A stretch of 64,000 bases of DNA from Sphingomonas hylomeconis (GTDB taxonomy: Bacteria > Pseudomonadota > Alphaproteobacteria > Sphingomonadales > Sphingomonadaceae): contig NZ_JANQBK010000001.1 of the NCBI RefSeq assembly GCF_025370105.1, positions 1 to 64,000 on the forward strand. Direction: 5' to 3'. Under the pieces are notes generated by a model. It was not told where the DNA came from, did no database searches, and was given only the letters and a program-made list of their open reading frames with translations. Of this stretch, positions 42,194 to 50,814 are shown one piece after another. Numbering within the stretch: the first letter of the stretch is position 1; the number at the start of each line of letters is the position of its first letter. The position numbers and the translations under genes are program-made.

Positions 42194-42586
42194 ATGGGCA
42201 TCAATCTCAATCCATTCACCTGGTGGAACGGCGCCACGATCGGCACCTGGTTCGGCCTGCGCGGCAAGGCAGTGGTCGGCGAGGATTCGCTGGGCAACGT
42301 CTACTACCAGGGTGGCAGCGACACCAACGGCAACCCGCGGCGCTGGGTAATCTATAACGGCGCCAATGACGCAAGCCGTGTCGCGCCGGAATGGTTCAGC
42401 TGGCTGCACCATCAGGTCGACGATTTGCCCGAACGCGCGCTGCCCGCTGCCCGCGCATGGCAGCAGCCCGCCGTGCCCAACATGACCGGCACGCCGCTTG
42501 CCTATCGTCCGGCAGGGGCGCTGGAAAAGGGCGGCAGACGCGCCGCCGCGACCGGCGATTACGAAGCCTGGACGCCGGACGCGTGA
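42194..42586 (+). CDS. NDUFA12-like NADH:ubiquinone oxidoreductase accessory subunit
   Basis: A 130-residue protein with the family segments WWNGATIGTWFGLRGKAVVGED, GNVYYQ, RRWVIYNG, ASRVAPEWFSWLHHQ and P-NMTGTPLAYRP. It is a supernumerary Complex I subunit of alphaproteobacteria and mitochondria. The ATG at 42194 is chosen as the conserved start (MGINLN); an upstream ATG at 42158 adds a nonconserved 12 residues. Its stop overlaps the DUF2155 start (GTGA, 42583). Confidence 0.93.
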   Translation: MGINLNPFTWWNGATIGTWFGLRGKAVVGEDSLGNVYYQGGSDTNGNPRRWVIYNGANDASRVAPEWFSWLHHQVDDLPERALPAARAWQQPAVPNMTGTPLAYRPAGALEKGGRRAAATGDYEAWTPDA

Positions 42587-43254
42587 ACCTGCAGCGCTGG
42601 CTGGGCGTGACGGCGCTCGTCGCCGGGCTCGGCGCGGCTGGCTATTATGGCTACGATCAGCTGCACAGCCGCCCGGCGGCGGTGGCGGTCGACACGCGCC
42701 CTGATATCCGCACCGCGCTGGACGAGGCGCCGCAACAGGGCGACGTGACCACGGTCGACGTGTCGGGCGGGGCGGATCCCTCGTTCGGCGCGACGCCGAT
42801 GAAGCAGCGCGTCGCGGTGCTCGGTCTACTCAACAAGCGCAACGGCGTCGCCCGCGACGTGACCTTGAAGCCGGGCGAGGCCGTGCGCCTGGGCGACGTG
42901 GTGATCCGGCTGCGGGCCTGCGAACGCACTGCGCCGTGGGAGCAGCAGCCCTATACCGGCGCGTTCGTACAACTCGACGTGCAGGGCACCGATCGGCAGT
43001 TCCGACGGGTCTTTTCGGGCTGGCTGTACAAGGAGCGGCCGGGCCTCAACGTGGTCCCGCACCCGATCTACGACGTGTGGACCAAGAGTTGCGCGATGAC
43101 CTTCCCGGAAGGCGGACCGAACTCGGTCAGCGGCGGGGCGAGCGGCGCCGAAGGAGCCGCCACACCGCGATCGAGCGCGAAGAAATCGCCGGCGGCGGCG
43201 GTCGCGCCGGCGCCGGTAACGTCGGACACCGCACCGGACAACAGCGTCAGATAA
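42583..43254 (+). CDS. DUF2155 domain protein
   Basis: A 223-residue exported or membrane-anchored protein: an N-terminal hydrophobic helix (about 7-25), then the DUF2155 core (about 65-165, VAVLGLLNKRNGVARDVTLKPGE, LRACERTAPWE and FSGWLYKERPGLNVV-HPIYDVW). A low-complexity Ala/Ser tail follows. It commonly sits beside the NDUFA12-like gene in this group. The last 187 bases (43068-43254) overlap, antisense, the 3' end of aat. Confidence 0.87.
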   Translation: MNLQRWLGVTALVAGLGAAGYYGYDQLHSRPAAVAVDTRPDIRTALDEAPQQGDVTTVDVSGGADPSFGATPMKQRVAVLGLLNKRNGVARDVTLKPGEAVRLGDVVIRLRACERTAPWEQQPYTGAFVQLDVQGTDRQFRRVFSGWLYKERPGLNVVPHPIYDVWTKSCAMTFPEGGPNSVSGGASGAEGAATPRSSAKKSPAAAVAPAPVTSDTAPDNSVR

Positions 43255-43829
43255 CTCCGCCGCGATATCTCGATCGCGCCCAGTGTGGCGAGATGATCGG
43301 TCATGAACTGGCAATCGAGCAGGGTGAACCCGCCGACGCGCAACCGTGCGACGAGCGCGGCGATCGCCACCTTGGAGGCGTCGCGCGCACGGCTGACCAT
43401 CGATTCGCCGAAAAAGGCGCGGCCCAGCGCCAGGCCGTAAAGCCCGCCGACGAGGCGATCCCCGTCCCACACCTCGATCGAATGCGCGAAGCCCATGGCG
43501 TGCAGCTCGAGATAGACCTGTTCGATCTGGCCGTTGATCCAGGTGTCGGGGCGATCCGCGGCGGCTTCGGCGCAGAGCTGGATGATCGCGGGAAAGGCCT
43601 GATCGGCGGTAATCCGGAAGCGATCGGCGGTAAGCGTCTTGCGCAACGATTTCGACAGATGGAAGCCATCCAGCGGCAGGATCGCGCGTTCCCGGGGCTC
43701 GACCCAGTAGATGCTTCGTGCGGTGCGCGCATCGGCCATCGGGAAGGCGCCGACCGAATAGGCGCCGAGCACCATCCGTGGATCGAGCGGCACGGCTTCG
43801 TGCGCCGCGCGGCCCGGCACGCGCGTCAT
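43068..43829 (-). CDS. aat: Leucyl/phenylalanyl-tRNA-protein transferase
   Basis: A 253-residue GNAT-fold enzyme. Motifs: GAYSVGAFPMAD near the start, YWVEPRERAILPLDGFHLSKSLRK, EVWDGDRLVGGLYGLALGRAFFGESM and DCQFMTDHLATLGA. It adds Leu or Phe to N-terminal Lys/Arg so that ClpS-ClpAP degrades the protein (bacterial N-end rule). The ATG at 43829 overlaps the parA stop (ATGA). The C-terminal tail after about residue 190 (DFFALDR, then GKVIAQLLVHTS) lies antisense to the DUF2155 tail. Confidence 0.92.
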   Translation of the reverse strand: MTRVPGRAAHEAVPLDPRMVLGAYSVGAFPMADARTARSIYWVEPRERAILPLDGFHLSKSLRKTLTADRFRITADQAFPAIIQLCAEAAADRPDTWINGQIEQVYLELHAMGFAHSIEVWDGDRLVGGLYGLALGRAFFGESMVSRARDASKVAIAALVARLRVGGFTLLDCQFMTDHLATLGAIEISRRSYLTLLSGAVSDVTGAGATAAAGDFFALDRGVAAPSAPLAPPLTEFGPPSGKVIAQLLVHTS

Positions 43830-44539
43830 ACCGCGAGCCGCCGTTCGATGCCCTGCCACAGCGCGGCGAAGGCCTGACCGCCGGACGACTTTCCGGCGAA
43901 GCTGCCGAGCGGCGCGCGGTGGACCGTCATCGATTCGATCACGCTGGCCATCGGAATCACCGGCCAGTCGGGATGGCGGGCGAGCGCGTCGGCGTGCAGC
44001 GTGCGACGCCGATCAACCATCGAATAGACCGGCAGCACGTCCGCCCGGTCGCCGAGATGCTTGATCACCTCGGCATAAGCGCGCTCGGACAGCGGCGAGG
44101 GAATGACCGGCGCGACGATCAGGTCGGCCGCGCGCATCACCTGATCGCTGGTCTCGGTCAGCCCGGGCGGGCAATCGAGCAGGATACGGTCATAGCTTCG
44201 GGCAAGCCCGGTGAGCAATTTGGCGAGCCGCTTCTTCTTGTCGAGTTCGTGGAACAGCAGATCGAGCCCGCGCAGCGATGCGTCGGCCGGCAGCAGGTCG
44301 AGCCGCTCGATATCGGTACGGCGGATCAGCTGCTCGGGCGCGAGATCCTTCGAGAAAACCGCCTGTGCCGGCTCCTTGGCGCGTGCACCGGACAGGATGT
44401 AGCTGGAGGCGGCCTGCGGATCGAGATCCCATAACAAGGTGCGACGCGACGACAGCGCAGCCGAGGCCCAGGCCAGATTGACGGCCAGCGTCGTCTTCCC
44501 GACCCCGCCCTTCAGGCTGTAGATGGCGATCGTGGACAT
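43826..44539 (-). CDS. ParA-family ATPase
   Basis: A 237-residue deviant-Walker P-loop ATPase: KGGVGKTTLAVNLAW (about 10-24), WDLDPQ (about 37-42) and LLDCPPGL (about 120-127). The family positions chromosomes, plasmids or protein complexes. No ParB gene or parS site is adjacent, and it is coupled to aat, so a genomic orphan ParA is likely. The ATG at 44539 places the Walker motif at the expected N-terminal position; the open frame upstream has no family features. Confidence 0.86.
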   Translation of the reverse strand: MSTIAIYSLKGGVGKTTLAVNLAWASAALSSRRTLLWDLDPQAASSYILSGARAKEPAQAVFSKDLAPEQLIRRTDIERLDLLPADASLRGLDLLFHELDKKKRLAKLLTGLARSYDRILLDCPPGLTETSDQVMRAADLIVAPVIPSPLSERAYAEVIKHLGDRADVLPVYSMVDRRRTLHADALARHPDWPVIPMASVIESMTVHRAPLGSFAGKSSGGQAFAALWQGIERRLAV

Positions 44540-44585
44540 GAGCGCCATCGTGGCGCAGCATTGTTGCAGGCGCAAGGCGGCGGCG

Positions 44586-46145
44586 TCACCGTTCTTTCTT
44601 GACGCGGAACAGCCATAACAGCGTTTTCGGGCTGAAAATCGCACAGTAGAGAAAGAAGAACATTAACAGCGGCATGACGATCAGGATGATGTCCGCTCCC
44701 TGCCGCTGTTGCGCCAGCGACATCGGGCGAGCACCGGGTTTACAGCGGCCCTGCTCAAAGCGCATTTCATCGCACGGTGCCTCGAAGTCGACGATCTTGC
44801 TGGCCCAACCGACCGCGCCGGCGGGATCAAATACGCGGGCGAACTTCGCCGGATCGTTATCCGCCGGCCAATGGAATACGGTAAGGAACATCGCGACGGC
44901 GGCCAGCGGGAGGATCATGCGCGGGGCGATGCCCAGCGCGTTTCGCTGGTCGCTCGCGCGCCATTCGTACCAAGCGGTCAGGCCGTGGATCCAGCGTTTG
45001 TAGGCTGCACGATCGGTGAATTGTAGCCACAGCATTTCCATCGTCGGCGTCGGCGGTTCTTCCAGTGGCTTGCCTTCGGCATCATACTCGAAGTGAAATC
45101 GCCCCTCGATCGGCTCCGCCACAGGCGCCGCGCGACGTCCGAAGGCCCCGGCGGGAACGAGCCTCGGCTGTCTGCGCGTGTCACGTCGCCGACGGCCCGG
45201 GTCCATCAACCCGCGGCCCAATGCGGTTATCGCGGCAATACGATCCGCGGCGGTGGGGTGGGTTCCCCCCTCGCGGTCCGCACGTCCATCGAACAGAAGA
45301 CCATCGACACGCGCGCTGTGCCGAAATGCGCCGTGGCCACCGATCTTTTCCAATGCCGATACCAATGCTTCGGGGAAGTGCGTCACACGGACCGCCTCGC
45401 CATCAGCGATATGATCGCGACTCAGGCGAACGCCGCGTTGCGCCCAGCGCGCGTAGCGCATCGACGCTTGCGTCGCCGCGCCGCCGGCGATCATCAGGAT
45501 CAGGACCGGCGGCAGGACCAGCGGAAGCCATAATTGACGCCAATCCTCGATCCGCAACACGTTATGCGTCTGGAACAACACCGCCGTGCGCATCAGCGCA
45601 TGGTTTGCCGCCAATACCCGCGTGTCGCCCTGGCGAATATGCGATGCTTCATGCGCGAGCACGGCAGCGAGTTCGTCATCGTCCAGCCGATCAAGCAGCC
45701 CGCGCGTCACGGCGATCATGCCGGCCGATGGTCCGGTGCCGACGGTAAGCGCATTGGGCTCCGGCGCCTCGATCAGCCCGAAACGCGGCAGACGAACGCC
45801 AAGCGCCGTACATTGTTCTTCGGCGATCGCGACAAAGCGCGGTTCCTGCGCGCGCTCCACGAAGCTGACGTTCAGCGCCGTAGCGACGAACTGCGCATGG
45901 CGCCGATAGATGTGCCAGAAGACAAGCGCAGCGAGCAACACGAGCGGCGCGGCATAGCGCAGGGCATAAGCGACTGGATCAGTGAGGATGGTGTGCTGCC
46001 GATCGACCAGCAGCAGGATCATCGTCAGCGCGAAGGCGCCGACCAGCTGAAAGCCGAGCAGATAGCCGGCGAACAGCAGGACGAACCGCCGCCGATTGGC
46101 ATCGGCGTGCGCGATATAGCCGGTCGTCGGAAGCTTGCGCCGCAT
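44586..46145 (-). CDS. M48-family membrane metallopeptidase with altered third zinc ligand
   Basis: A 519-residue protein. Two N-terminal membrane helices (about 22-46, 63-80), a catalytic domain with HEASH at 165-169, further helices near 207-223 and in the C-terminal third. In M48/HtpX proteins a Glu in the ExxAD motif is the third zinc ligand; here the corresponding segment reads SRDHIAD, putting Asp at 244. Asp can bind zinc, so activity is possible but unproven. It is coupled (8-base gap) to a LemA protein, a common pairing in membrane protein quality control. Confidence 0.85.
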   Translation of the reverse strand: MRRKLPTTGYIAHADANRRRFVLLFAGYLLGFQLVGAFALTMILLLVDRQHTILTDPVAYALRYAAPLVLLAALVFWHIYRRHAQFVATALNVSFVERAQEPRFVAIAEEQCTALGVRLPRFGLIEAPEPNALTVGTGPSAGMIAVTRGLLDRLDDDELAAVLAHEASHIRQGDTRVLAANHALMRTAVLFQTHNVLRIEDWRQLWLPLVLPPVLILMIAGGAATQASMRYARWAQRGVRLSRDHIADGEAVRVTHFPEALVSALEKIGGHGAFRHSARVDGLLFDGRADREGGTHPTAADRIAAITALGRGLMDPGRRRRDTRRQPRLVPAGAFGRRAAPVAEPIEGRFHFEYDAEGKPLEEPPTPTMEMLWLQFTDRAAYKRWIHGLTAWYEWRASDQRNALGIAPRMILPLAAVAMFLTVFHWPADNDPAKFARVFDPAGAVGWASKIVDFEAPCDEMRFEQGRCKPGARPMSLAQQRQGADIILIVMPLLMFFFLYCAIFSPKTLLWLFRVKKER

Positions 46146-46153
46146 CGCCCGAC

Positions 46154-46819
46154 CTAGAGCGAGATGGAGACCGGTTCGGCGAATTCGGCGCGCCGTTCCC
46201 CCAGGCTGAACTTGTCGCGCGGCGGGGTCTTGGCGGGAAACAGGTTCGCCGGAAAGGCCTGGCGCGTGGCATTGGCTTCCTCGACCGCCAGATTGTAGAA
46301 GCGGCGGGCCGCCGTGATGCGATCCTCGATACGGATCAGATCGTCGCGCAGCCGGGCATAGTGATTGGCCGACGCCAACGCCGGATATTGGTCGCTGACC
46401 GTGAACAGGTTTTGCAGCACACCGGCGACCTGGGTCTCCGCCCGGATCGCGCCGTCGATCGCCTCTAGCGCATCCACCCGGGCGTCGAGCACGTCGCGGA
46501 TCACATCATGTTCACGCGTGGCGAACGCGCGAACCACCTCGGCGAGGTTGCCGATCAGCGTCTTGCGCTCGATCAGCAGCGCATCGACATCGCCGAAGGC
46601 GGCATCGGCGCGCTCATCGAGCCGCGCGGCCAGCGCGTGGCGACCCTTCAGCCACAAGCCTAACCACAATACCAGGATTGCCAGCGGCCAGATCCACCAA
46701 TGATCGAGCACGAAGTTGGTCGCCCGCACCAGGCGACCATGCAGATCCGTTTCCAACGCAAAGTTTGTCTTCGACACAGAATTTGCCCCCCGATCGCCCG
46801 ACACGAGGATATGGCGCAT
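46154..46819 (-). CDS. lemA: LemA-family protein
   Basis: A 221-residue protein with one membrane helix (about 40-60) followed by the long antiparallel helices of LemA (LDERADAAFGDVDALLIERKTLI and YARLRDDLIRIEDRITAARRFYNLAVEEANATRQAFPANLF). The last motif (RRFYN-V-N-FPxN) is diagnostic. Role unknown; it lies in an operon with an M48 peptidase, which suggests a scaffold or regulator for it. Confidence 0.88.
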   Translation of the reverse strand: MRHILVSGDRGANSVSKTNFALETDLHGRLVRATNFVLDHWWIWPLAILVLWLGLWLKGRHALAARLDERADAAFGDVDALLIERKTLIGNLAEVVRAFATREHDVIRDVLDARVDALEAIDGAIRAETQVAGVLQNLFTVSDQYPALASANHYARLRDDLIRIEDRITAARRFYNLAVEEANATRQAFPANLFPAKTPPRDKFSLGERRAEFAEPVSISL

Positions 46820-46921
46820 TCGCTAAACATTAGATGAATCGCGGCCAACGGTGGCATTGCCGCAGATCAGTGGGCCGCATCGTCGCCCCGCCCGACGACG
46901 GACGAAAGGTCAGGAGACAGC

Positions 46922-47938
46922 ATGAACTTAGTTGGACAGTCGTATTTACTGGCGGCGGTGACGCTGCTGCTGGGAGCGACGCCGCCGTGCGCGGCCGCTG
47001 CGCCGCGCGAGCATGCGGGCCCCGCGATCGCTAATCCGATCCTGCCGTCGGGCGCAGACCCGTGGATCGTCCGGCACGGCAGGACCTATTACTATATGAA
47101 CACGCTGGGCGACCGGCTGGCAATCCGCGCCACCCGCGATCTGGGCAAGCTCGCCGCGGCGCCGGAAGTGGTGGTGTGGCGACCGTCGGGCGGCGCCAAT
47201 GCGCAGTCGATCTGGGCGCCGGAGCTGCATCGCATCGAGGGCAAATGGTATATTTATTATACCGCCGCGGCGGCGGGGCATGATGACGATGCGCATCGCG
47301 GCATCTTCGTGCTGGAGAATGCCGGCGACGATCCGCTCGCGGGGACCTGGGTCGATCGGGGTCGGCTGGCAACGGCGCATACCGGGATCGACGGCACGGT
47401 GTTCGTCGATCGCGGCAAGCTGTATTTCGCCTATTCGCCTTATGTCGGCAGCGACAGCGACCTGGCGATCGTGGCGATGCGCGATCCCTGGACGCTGAGC
47501 GGCCCGGAGACGATCATCGCGCGGCCCGACCAGCCGTGGGAGCGGCAGGGCGGGCGACAGATCCTGGAGGGGCCGGCCGTGCTGCGCGGGCCCAGCGGGC
47601 AATTGTTCATGAGCTATTCCGGCAGCGCGTGCTGGTCGGATGATTATGCGCTGGGGATGCTGCAGGCGAAGCCGGGCGGCGATCCGCTCGACGCCGCGAC
47701 CTGGACCAAGCTGCCCGGGCCCGTGCTGGCGAAAGCGCCGGCGGCCGGGATCTACGCGCCGGGGCATAACGGCTTCTTCGAGGCGGGGGATGGCAGCGCG
47801 TGGATCGTCTATCACGCCAATCCCGGGCCGGGGATGAAATGCGGCGCCCGCCGCGCGCCGCATATCCAGCGTGTCACGTTCGACCGGGCGGGGCGGCCGC
47901 TATTGGCGCGGCCTGCCAATCGCACGCCGACGCCCTGA
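46922..47938 (+). CDS. Glycoside hydrolase family 43 enzyme, secreted
   Basis: A 338-residue protein. Signal peptide about 1-26 (ending CAAAA-P), then a five-blade beta-propeller with the GH43 catalytic residues: base Asp in GADPWIV (about 46), pKa-modulating Asp in GIDGTVF (about 158) and acid Glu in LEGPAV (about 218). The family hydrolyses arabinan, arabinoxylan or xylo-oligosaccharides; the WAPELHRIEGKWYIYYTA segment is typical. No polysaccharide-utilisation partners are adjacent. It is divergent from lemA. Confidence 0.88.
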   Translation: MNLVGQSYLLAAVTLLLGATPPCAAAAPREHAGPAIANPILPSGADPWIVRHGRTYYYMNTLGDRLAIRATRDLGKLAAAPEVVVWRPSGGANAQSIWAPELHRIEGKWYIYYTAAAAGHDDDAHRGIFVLENAGDDPLAGTWVDRGRLATAHTGIDGTVFVDRGKLYFAYSPYVGSDSDLAIVAMRDPWTLSGPETIIARPDQPWERQGGRQILEGPAVLRGPSGQLFMSYSGSACWSDDYALGMLQAKPGGDPLDAATWTKLPGPVLAKAPAAGIYAPGHNGFFEAGDGSAWIVYHANPGPGMKCGARRAPHIQRVTFDRAGRPLLARPANRTPTP

Positions 47939-47952
47939 CGCGGCACGAAAAA

Positions 47953-47976
47953 GGCCGGCGGATCGCTCCGCCGGCC
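47953..47976. terminator. Bidirectional terminator after the GH43 gene
   Basis: A perfect 10-bp stem (GGCCGGCGGA, 47953-47962; TCCGCCGGCC, 47967-47976) with a TCGC loop, flanked by AAAAA on the left and GTTGTTT on the right. It serves the GH43 gene and the convergent lipoprotein gene ending at 48001. Confidence 0.88.
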
Positions 47977-48000
47977 GTTGTTTCGGTCAGGCGTTGGCGC

Positions 48001-48387
48001 TCAACCCTTGCAGGTGAACTCGCCCTTGCCCGGCTGCGTGATCTTGGCGCTGGTCGGCGTGCCGGTAAGCGTCCAGCCTTCGCCGGTCAGCGGGTCGCCG
48101 GCGGTGACCGCGGTCAGCTTGGTAGCGGGGCCGGTCTTCTCGGTGCGGACCAGCGCCTGCTTGTCGCCGTTGAAGAAGGTGACGAAGAACAGCGCGTTGC
48201 CCGGCTGGCAGCGCATCGACTTCTCGGCCTTGATCGACGGCGGCAGCTCGACCGGCGCGCGGTTGGCGATCTCGGCCGCCTGCGGGTCTTCCGACACGCT
48301 CGACACGACCTCCGGATCCTTGTTGCTGTTACAAGCCGTCAACGCCAGGAGCGAGACAGCGACGATGCTGGGGAGCAGTTTCTTCAT
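48001..48387 (-). CDS. Small lipoprotein, unknown
   Basis: A 128-residue protein with a signal and lipobox LTACN (Cys about 19), then a mature domain with a conserved-looking KSMRCQPGNALFFVTFFNGDKQALV and paired cysteines (SMRC and the C-terminal FTCKG). The ATG at 48387 (MKKLLPS) is chosen over an in-frame start 7 codons upstream because it opens the signal peptide. Function unknown. Confidence 0.75.
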   Translation of the reverse strand: MKKLLPSIVAVSLLALTACNSNKDPEVVSSVSEDPQAAEIANRAPVELPPSIKAEKSMRCQPGNALFFVTFFNGDKQALVRTEKTGPATKLTAVTAGDPLTGEGWTLTGTPTSAKITQPGKGEFTCKG

Positions 48388-48495
48388 GGCGGGGGCTGCT
48401 TCGCGCACGCGAAGGAAAACGTCAAGTGACCGCGGGGAAACGGTGCGTTGGGCTGTGTGCGTCGCAGCAATTGTTACAGTTTGTTGCTTGGCAGG

Positions 48496-49890
48496 TCATT
48501 CGTGGAACTCGTCCAGATCGGGAATGCGCCCGAACGCGATCTTGGTGCCGACCCGATCGATACGGCCGCCGGCCTGCGGCCCGAGGCTGACGGCATTGCG
48601 CCCGAACTTTTCGTTGATCCGGTCCATCGCGCGGCTGAGCGACAGGGTGCGCGTTTCGCGTGCGAGCGGATCATCGGGATCGAGCAGGCCGAACAGCGAC
48701 GCCTGTTCTGCACCGACCGGCTCGATCTCGGCGAGCGTGACGCCGATCATGCGGATCTGGAAATCGCCCGGGCGCGCCCGGCCGGCGGCGACGAGCTGCG
48801 GAAACAGCGTATCCAGCGCGGCGAGAACGGCGAAACTATCCTGCGTCGAAGACAGTTTGCGGCTCGCGCGCCAGGTCGATTTGTCATTCTCGAAGCGCGC
48901 ATGGAGCACGAGCAGGCGGCTGCGATAGGCTTTCCGCCGCAATCGACTGGCCGCCTTGAGCGCCAGGCGGCGCGCGGTGAGCCGGACCGGCTCGAGCCCG
49001 CGCTTGCCCGGCGAGAGGACGTGGCTGTGGCCGATGCTGCGGCTTTGCGTGGCCTTTTCCGGCAGATCGACGCCGTGCAGCAGATACCAGAGCCGATCGC
49101 CGTTGGTGCCGCCCCAGGCGCTGCCGGCATCGCGCGGACGGCGTTCGCAATATTGCCGGATGTCGTTGATGCCGTCTTGCGCCAGCCGCCGCTCCATCTT
49201 GGCGCCAATGCCCGAAATGTCGCGCAGCGGCAGATCGTACAGCCGCTGCGGCAGCGTTTCGGCATGGAGCACGACCAGCCCGTCCGGCTTCTGCATGTCC
49301 GAGGCGAGCTTGGCGAGCAGGCGATTGGGCGCGATGCCGACCGAGGAGGTGAGGCATTCGCCGACATTGGCGCGGATCCCGGCCTTGATGCGGTGCGCGA
49401 GCGCGGTCGCAGCTTCGTGACTGTTCTCGTTATCGAGCAGGCGGCAGGCGACCTCGTCGATCGAGCAGACCTTGGTGATCGGGATGTGCCGCCAGATTTC
49501 GGCGATGATCGCATCGTGGAAGATGACATATTGTTCGTGGCGGGCGGGCGTGACGATCAGATCGCGGCACAGCCGCCTGGCTTCCCAGACGGGCGTGCCG
49601 GTCGAGATGCCGTAGCGCTTGGCCTCGATGCTGGCGGCGATCGCCACGGTGGTGTCGCTATCGACCGGCGCAACGAGAATCGGCTTGCCGCGCAAGGCCG
49701 GGTTCAATTGCTGTTCGACGCTGGCGAAATAGGAATTGAGATCGAGAAACAGCCAGCGCAGCGGGCGGGGCGGGAAGGCGTGTGCGTGTGCCGGAAAGTC
49801 GCGAAAGTCGCACGGATTCGCGTGCGCGCGCGGGGACGCGGCGGGATCCCCCGCGATGCTGACGGCGCGCGACTCGACTGACAGGGCCAT
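48496..49890 (-). CDS. Y-family translesion DNA polymerase (DinB-related)
   Basis: A 464-residue Y-family polymerase. Catalytic residues are present: D50 in FLDLN, with ASVE at 56-59, and D145-E146 in SIDE. Steric-gate position and fingers follow in NSYFAS. A helix-hairpin-helix thumb segment (LRDISGIGAKMERRLA) and a little-finger domain follow. It carries active-site acids, unlike ImuB, so it should be catalytic. Translesion polymerases bypass damaged bases at low fidelity. The ATG at 49890 is the only in-frame start after a candidate LexA box (49895-49909); upstream in-frame codons include the box itself. Confidence 0.87.
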   Translation of the reverse strand: MALSVESRAVSIAGDPAASPRAHANPCDFRDFPAHAHAFPPRPLRWLFLDLNSYFASVEQQLNPALRGKPILVAPVDSDTTVAIAASIEAKRYGISTGTPVWEARRLCRDLIVTPARHEQYVIFHDAIIAEIWRHIPITKVCSIDEVACRLLDNENSHEAATALAHRIKAGIRANVGECLTSSVGIAPNRLLAKLASDMQKPDGLVVLHAETLPQRLYDLPLRDISGIGAKMERRLAQDGINDIRQYCERRPRDAGSAWGGTNGDRLWYLLHGVDLPEKATQSRSIGHSHVLSPGKRGLEPVRLTARRLALKAASRLRRKAYRSRLLVLHARFENDKSTWRASRKLSSTQDSFAVLAALDTLFPQLVAAGRARPGDFQIRMIGVTLAEIEPVGAEQASLFGLLDPDDPLARETRTLSLSRAMDRINEKFGRNAVSLGPQAGGRIDRVGTKIAFGRIPDLDEFHE

Positions 49891-49894
49891 CGTG

Positions 49895-49909
49895 GAACAA
49901 TAGCAGAAC
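49895..49909 (-). promoter_or_regulatory. Candidate LexA (SOS) box before the Y-family polymerase
   Basis: On the minus strand GTTC-N7-GTTC (plus strand GAAC at 49895-49898 and 49906-49909), only 4 bases before the polymerase ATG. LexA bound there would block transcription or initiation. The tight spacing suggests a very short or leaderless mRNA. Confidence 0.75.
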
Positions 49910-50005
49910 ATCGCCGGGTAGGACAGCGGCGATCCGGGCGGCCTGTCACCAATCGGAAATGCGAAAGTCATCGCGCAGTAATGTCTTTGCTGCTATGGAG
50001 CGCGA

Positions 50006-50407
50006 GTGAGTACAGCCATCCCCCATAGCTTCCCGATCGGGATCGACCCCGCCGACATCGACTTCATGGGTCACGTCAACAACGCGTCCTACCTGAAGTG
50101 GGTGCAGGACGCGGTGGTCAGCCACTGGCAGCGCTTCGCGCCGGCCGAGGCGATCGCGGCGAACCTGTGGGTCGCGCTGAAGCACGAGATCACCTATCGC
50201 AAGCCGACCTTTCTCGACGACGAGGTGATCGCCACCGTATTGCTCGAGAAGGTGCAGGGCGCACGCGCCTTCTACCAGACGATCATCAAGCGCGGCGAGG
50301 AAGTGCTGGCCGAAGTGCAATCGAGCTGGTGCTGCGTCGATGCCACCACGCATCGCCCGGCGCGGATCGCGCAGAGCGTGGCGGATCTGTTCTTCAGCAA
50401 GGACTGA
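50006..50407 (+). CDS. 4-hydroxybenzoyl-CoA-type hotdog thioesterase
   Basis: A 133-residue single hotdog protein with DFMGHVNNASYLKWVQDA (about 18-35), the 4HBT active-site region with catalytic Asp in the D-x-x-GHV motif. It likely hydrolyses a short or medium acyl-CoA. It starts with GTG at 50006, divergent from the Y-family polymerase. No partner pathway nearby. Confidence 0.87.
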   Translation: MSTAIPHSFPIGIDPADIDFMGHVNNASYLKWVQDAVVSHWQRFAPAEAIAANLWVALKHEITYRKPTFLDDEVIATVLLEKVQGARAFYQTIIKRGEEVLAEVQSSWCCVDATTHRPARIAQSVADLFFSKD

Positions 50408-50416
50408 GCCGCCGGC

Positions 50417-50755
50417 TCAGCGCGCTGCGGGAAGCGCCCGCAGCTTAAAGCTGGTGATCTTCTTGCCATAGGTGCATTCGAACGAATGGCGCGTGGTGCC
50501 GTTGTCGGCCGTGCCCCATACCTTGATGCGATCGATGCTCACCTGCTGCTTATCGATCACCTTGACCGTGCCATACGGCGCGGCGCGCGCGCTGCACGCC
50601 TGCACCGCAGTGGGAAGTAGTGCCGCATTGTTTTCCGGTTTCCCGCGCGCGCCGCGCACGGCCATGTCGACAGCGCCAACGGCCATGCCAGCGACACAGC
50701 CGCCGAGCGGGATGGTGGCCAGCAGCAAGCTGGCGATCAGCAGCGGATGCTTCAT
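50417..50755 (-). CDS. Small lipoprotein, unknown
   Basis: A 112-residue protein: signal with lipobox LGGC (Cys about 20), a glycine-rich VAGMAVGAVDMAVRG stretch, then a small domain with two cysteines (VQAC and FECTYG). Function unknown; it probably sits in the outer membrane. It is convergent with the thioesterase. Confidence 0.72.
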   Translation of the reverse strand: MKHPLLIASLLLATIPLGGCVAGMAVGAVDMAVRGARGKPENNAALLPTAVQACSARAAPYGTVKVIDKQQVSIDRIKVWGTADNGTTRHSFECTYGKKITSFKLRALPAAR

Positions 50756-50814
50756 GCGATATCCTCTCGGGCGGCCGGCGTGATCTCGCGCCTAGCCTAT
50801 CGCGCCGGACCGCT

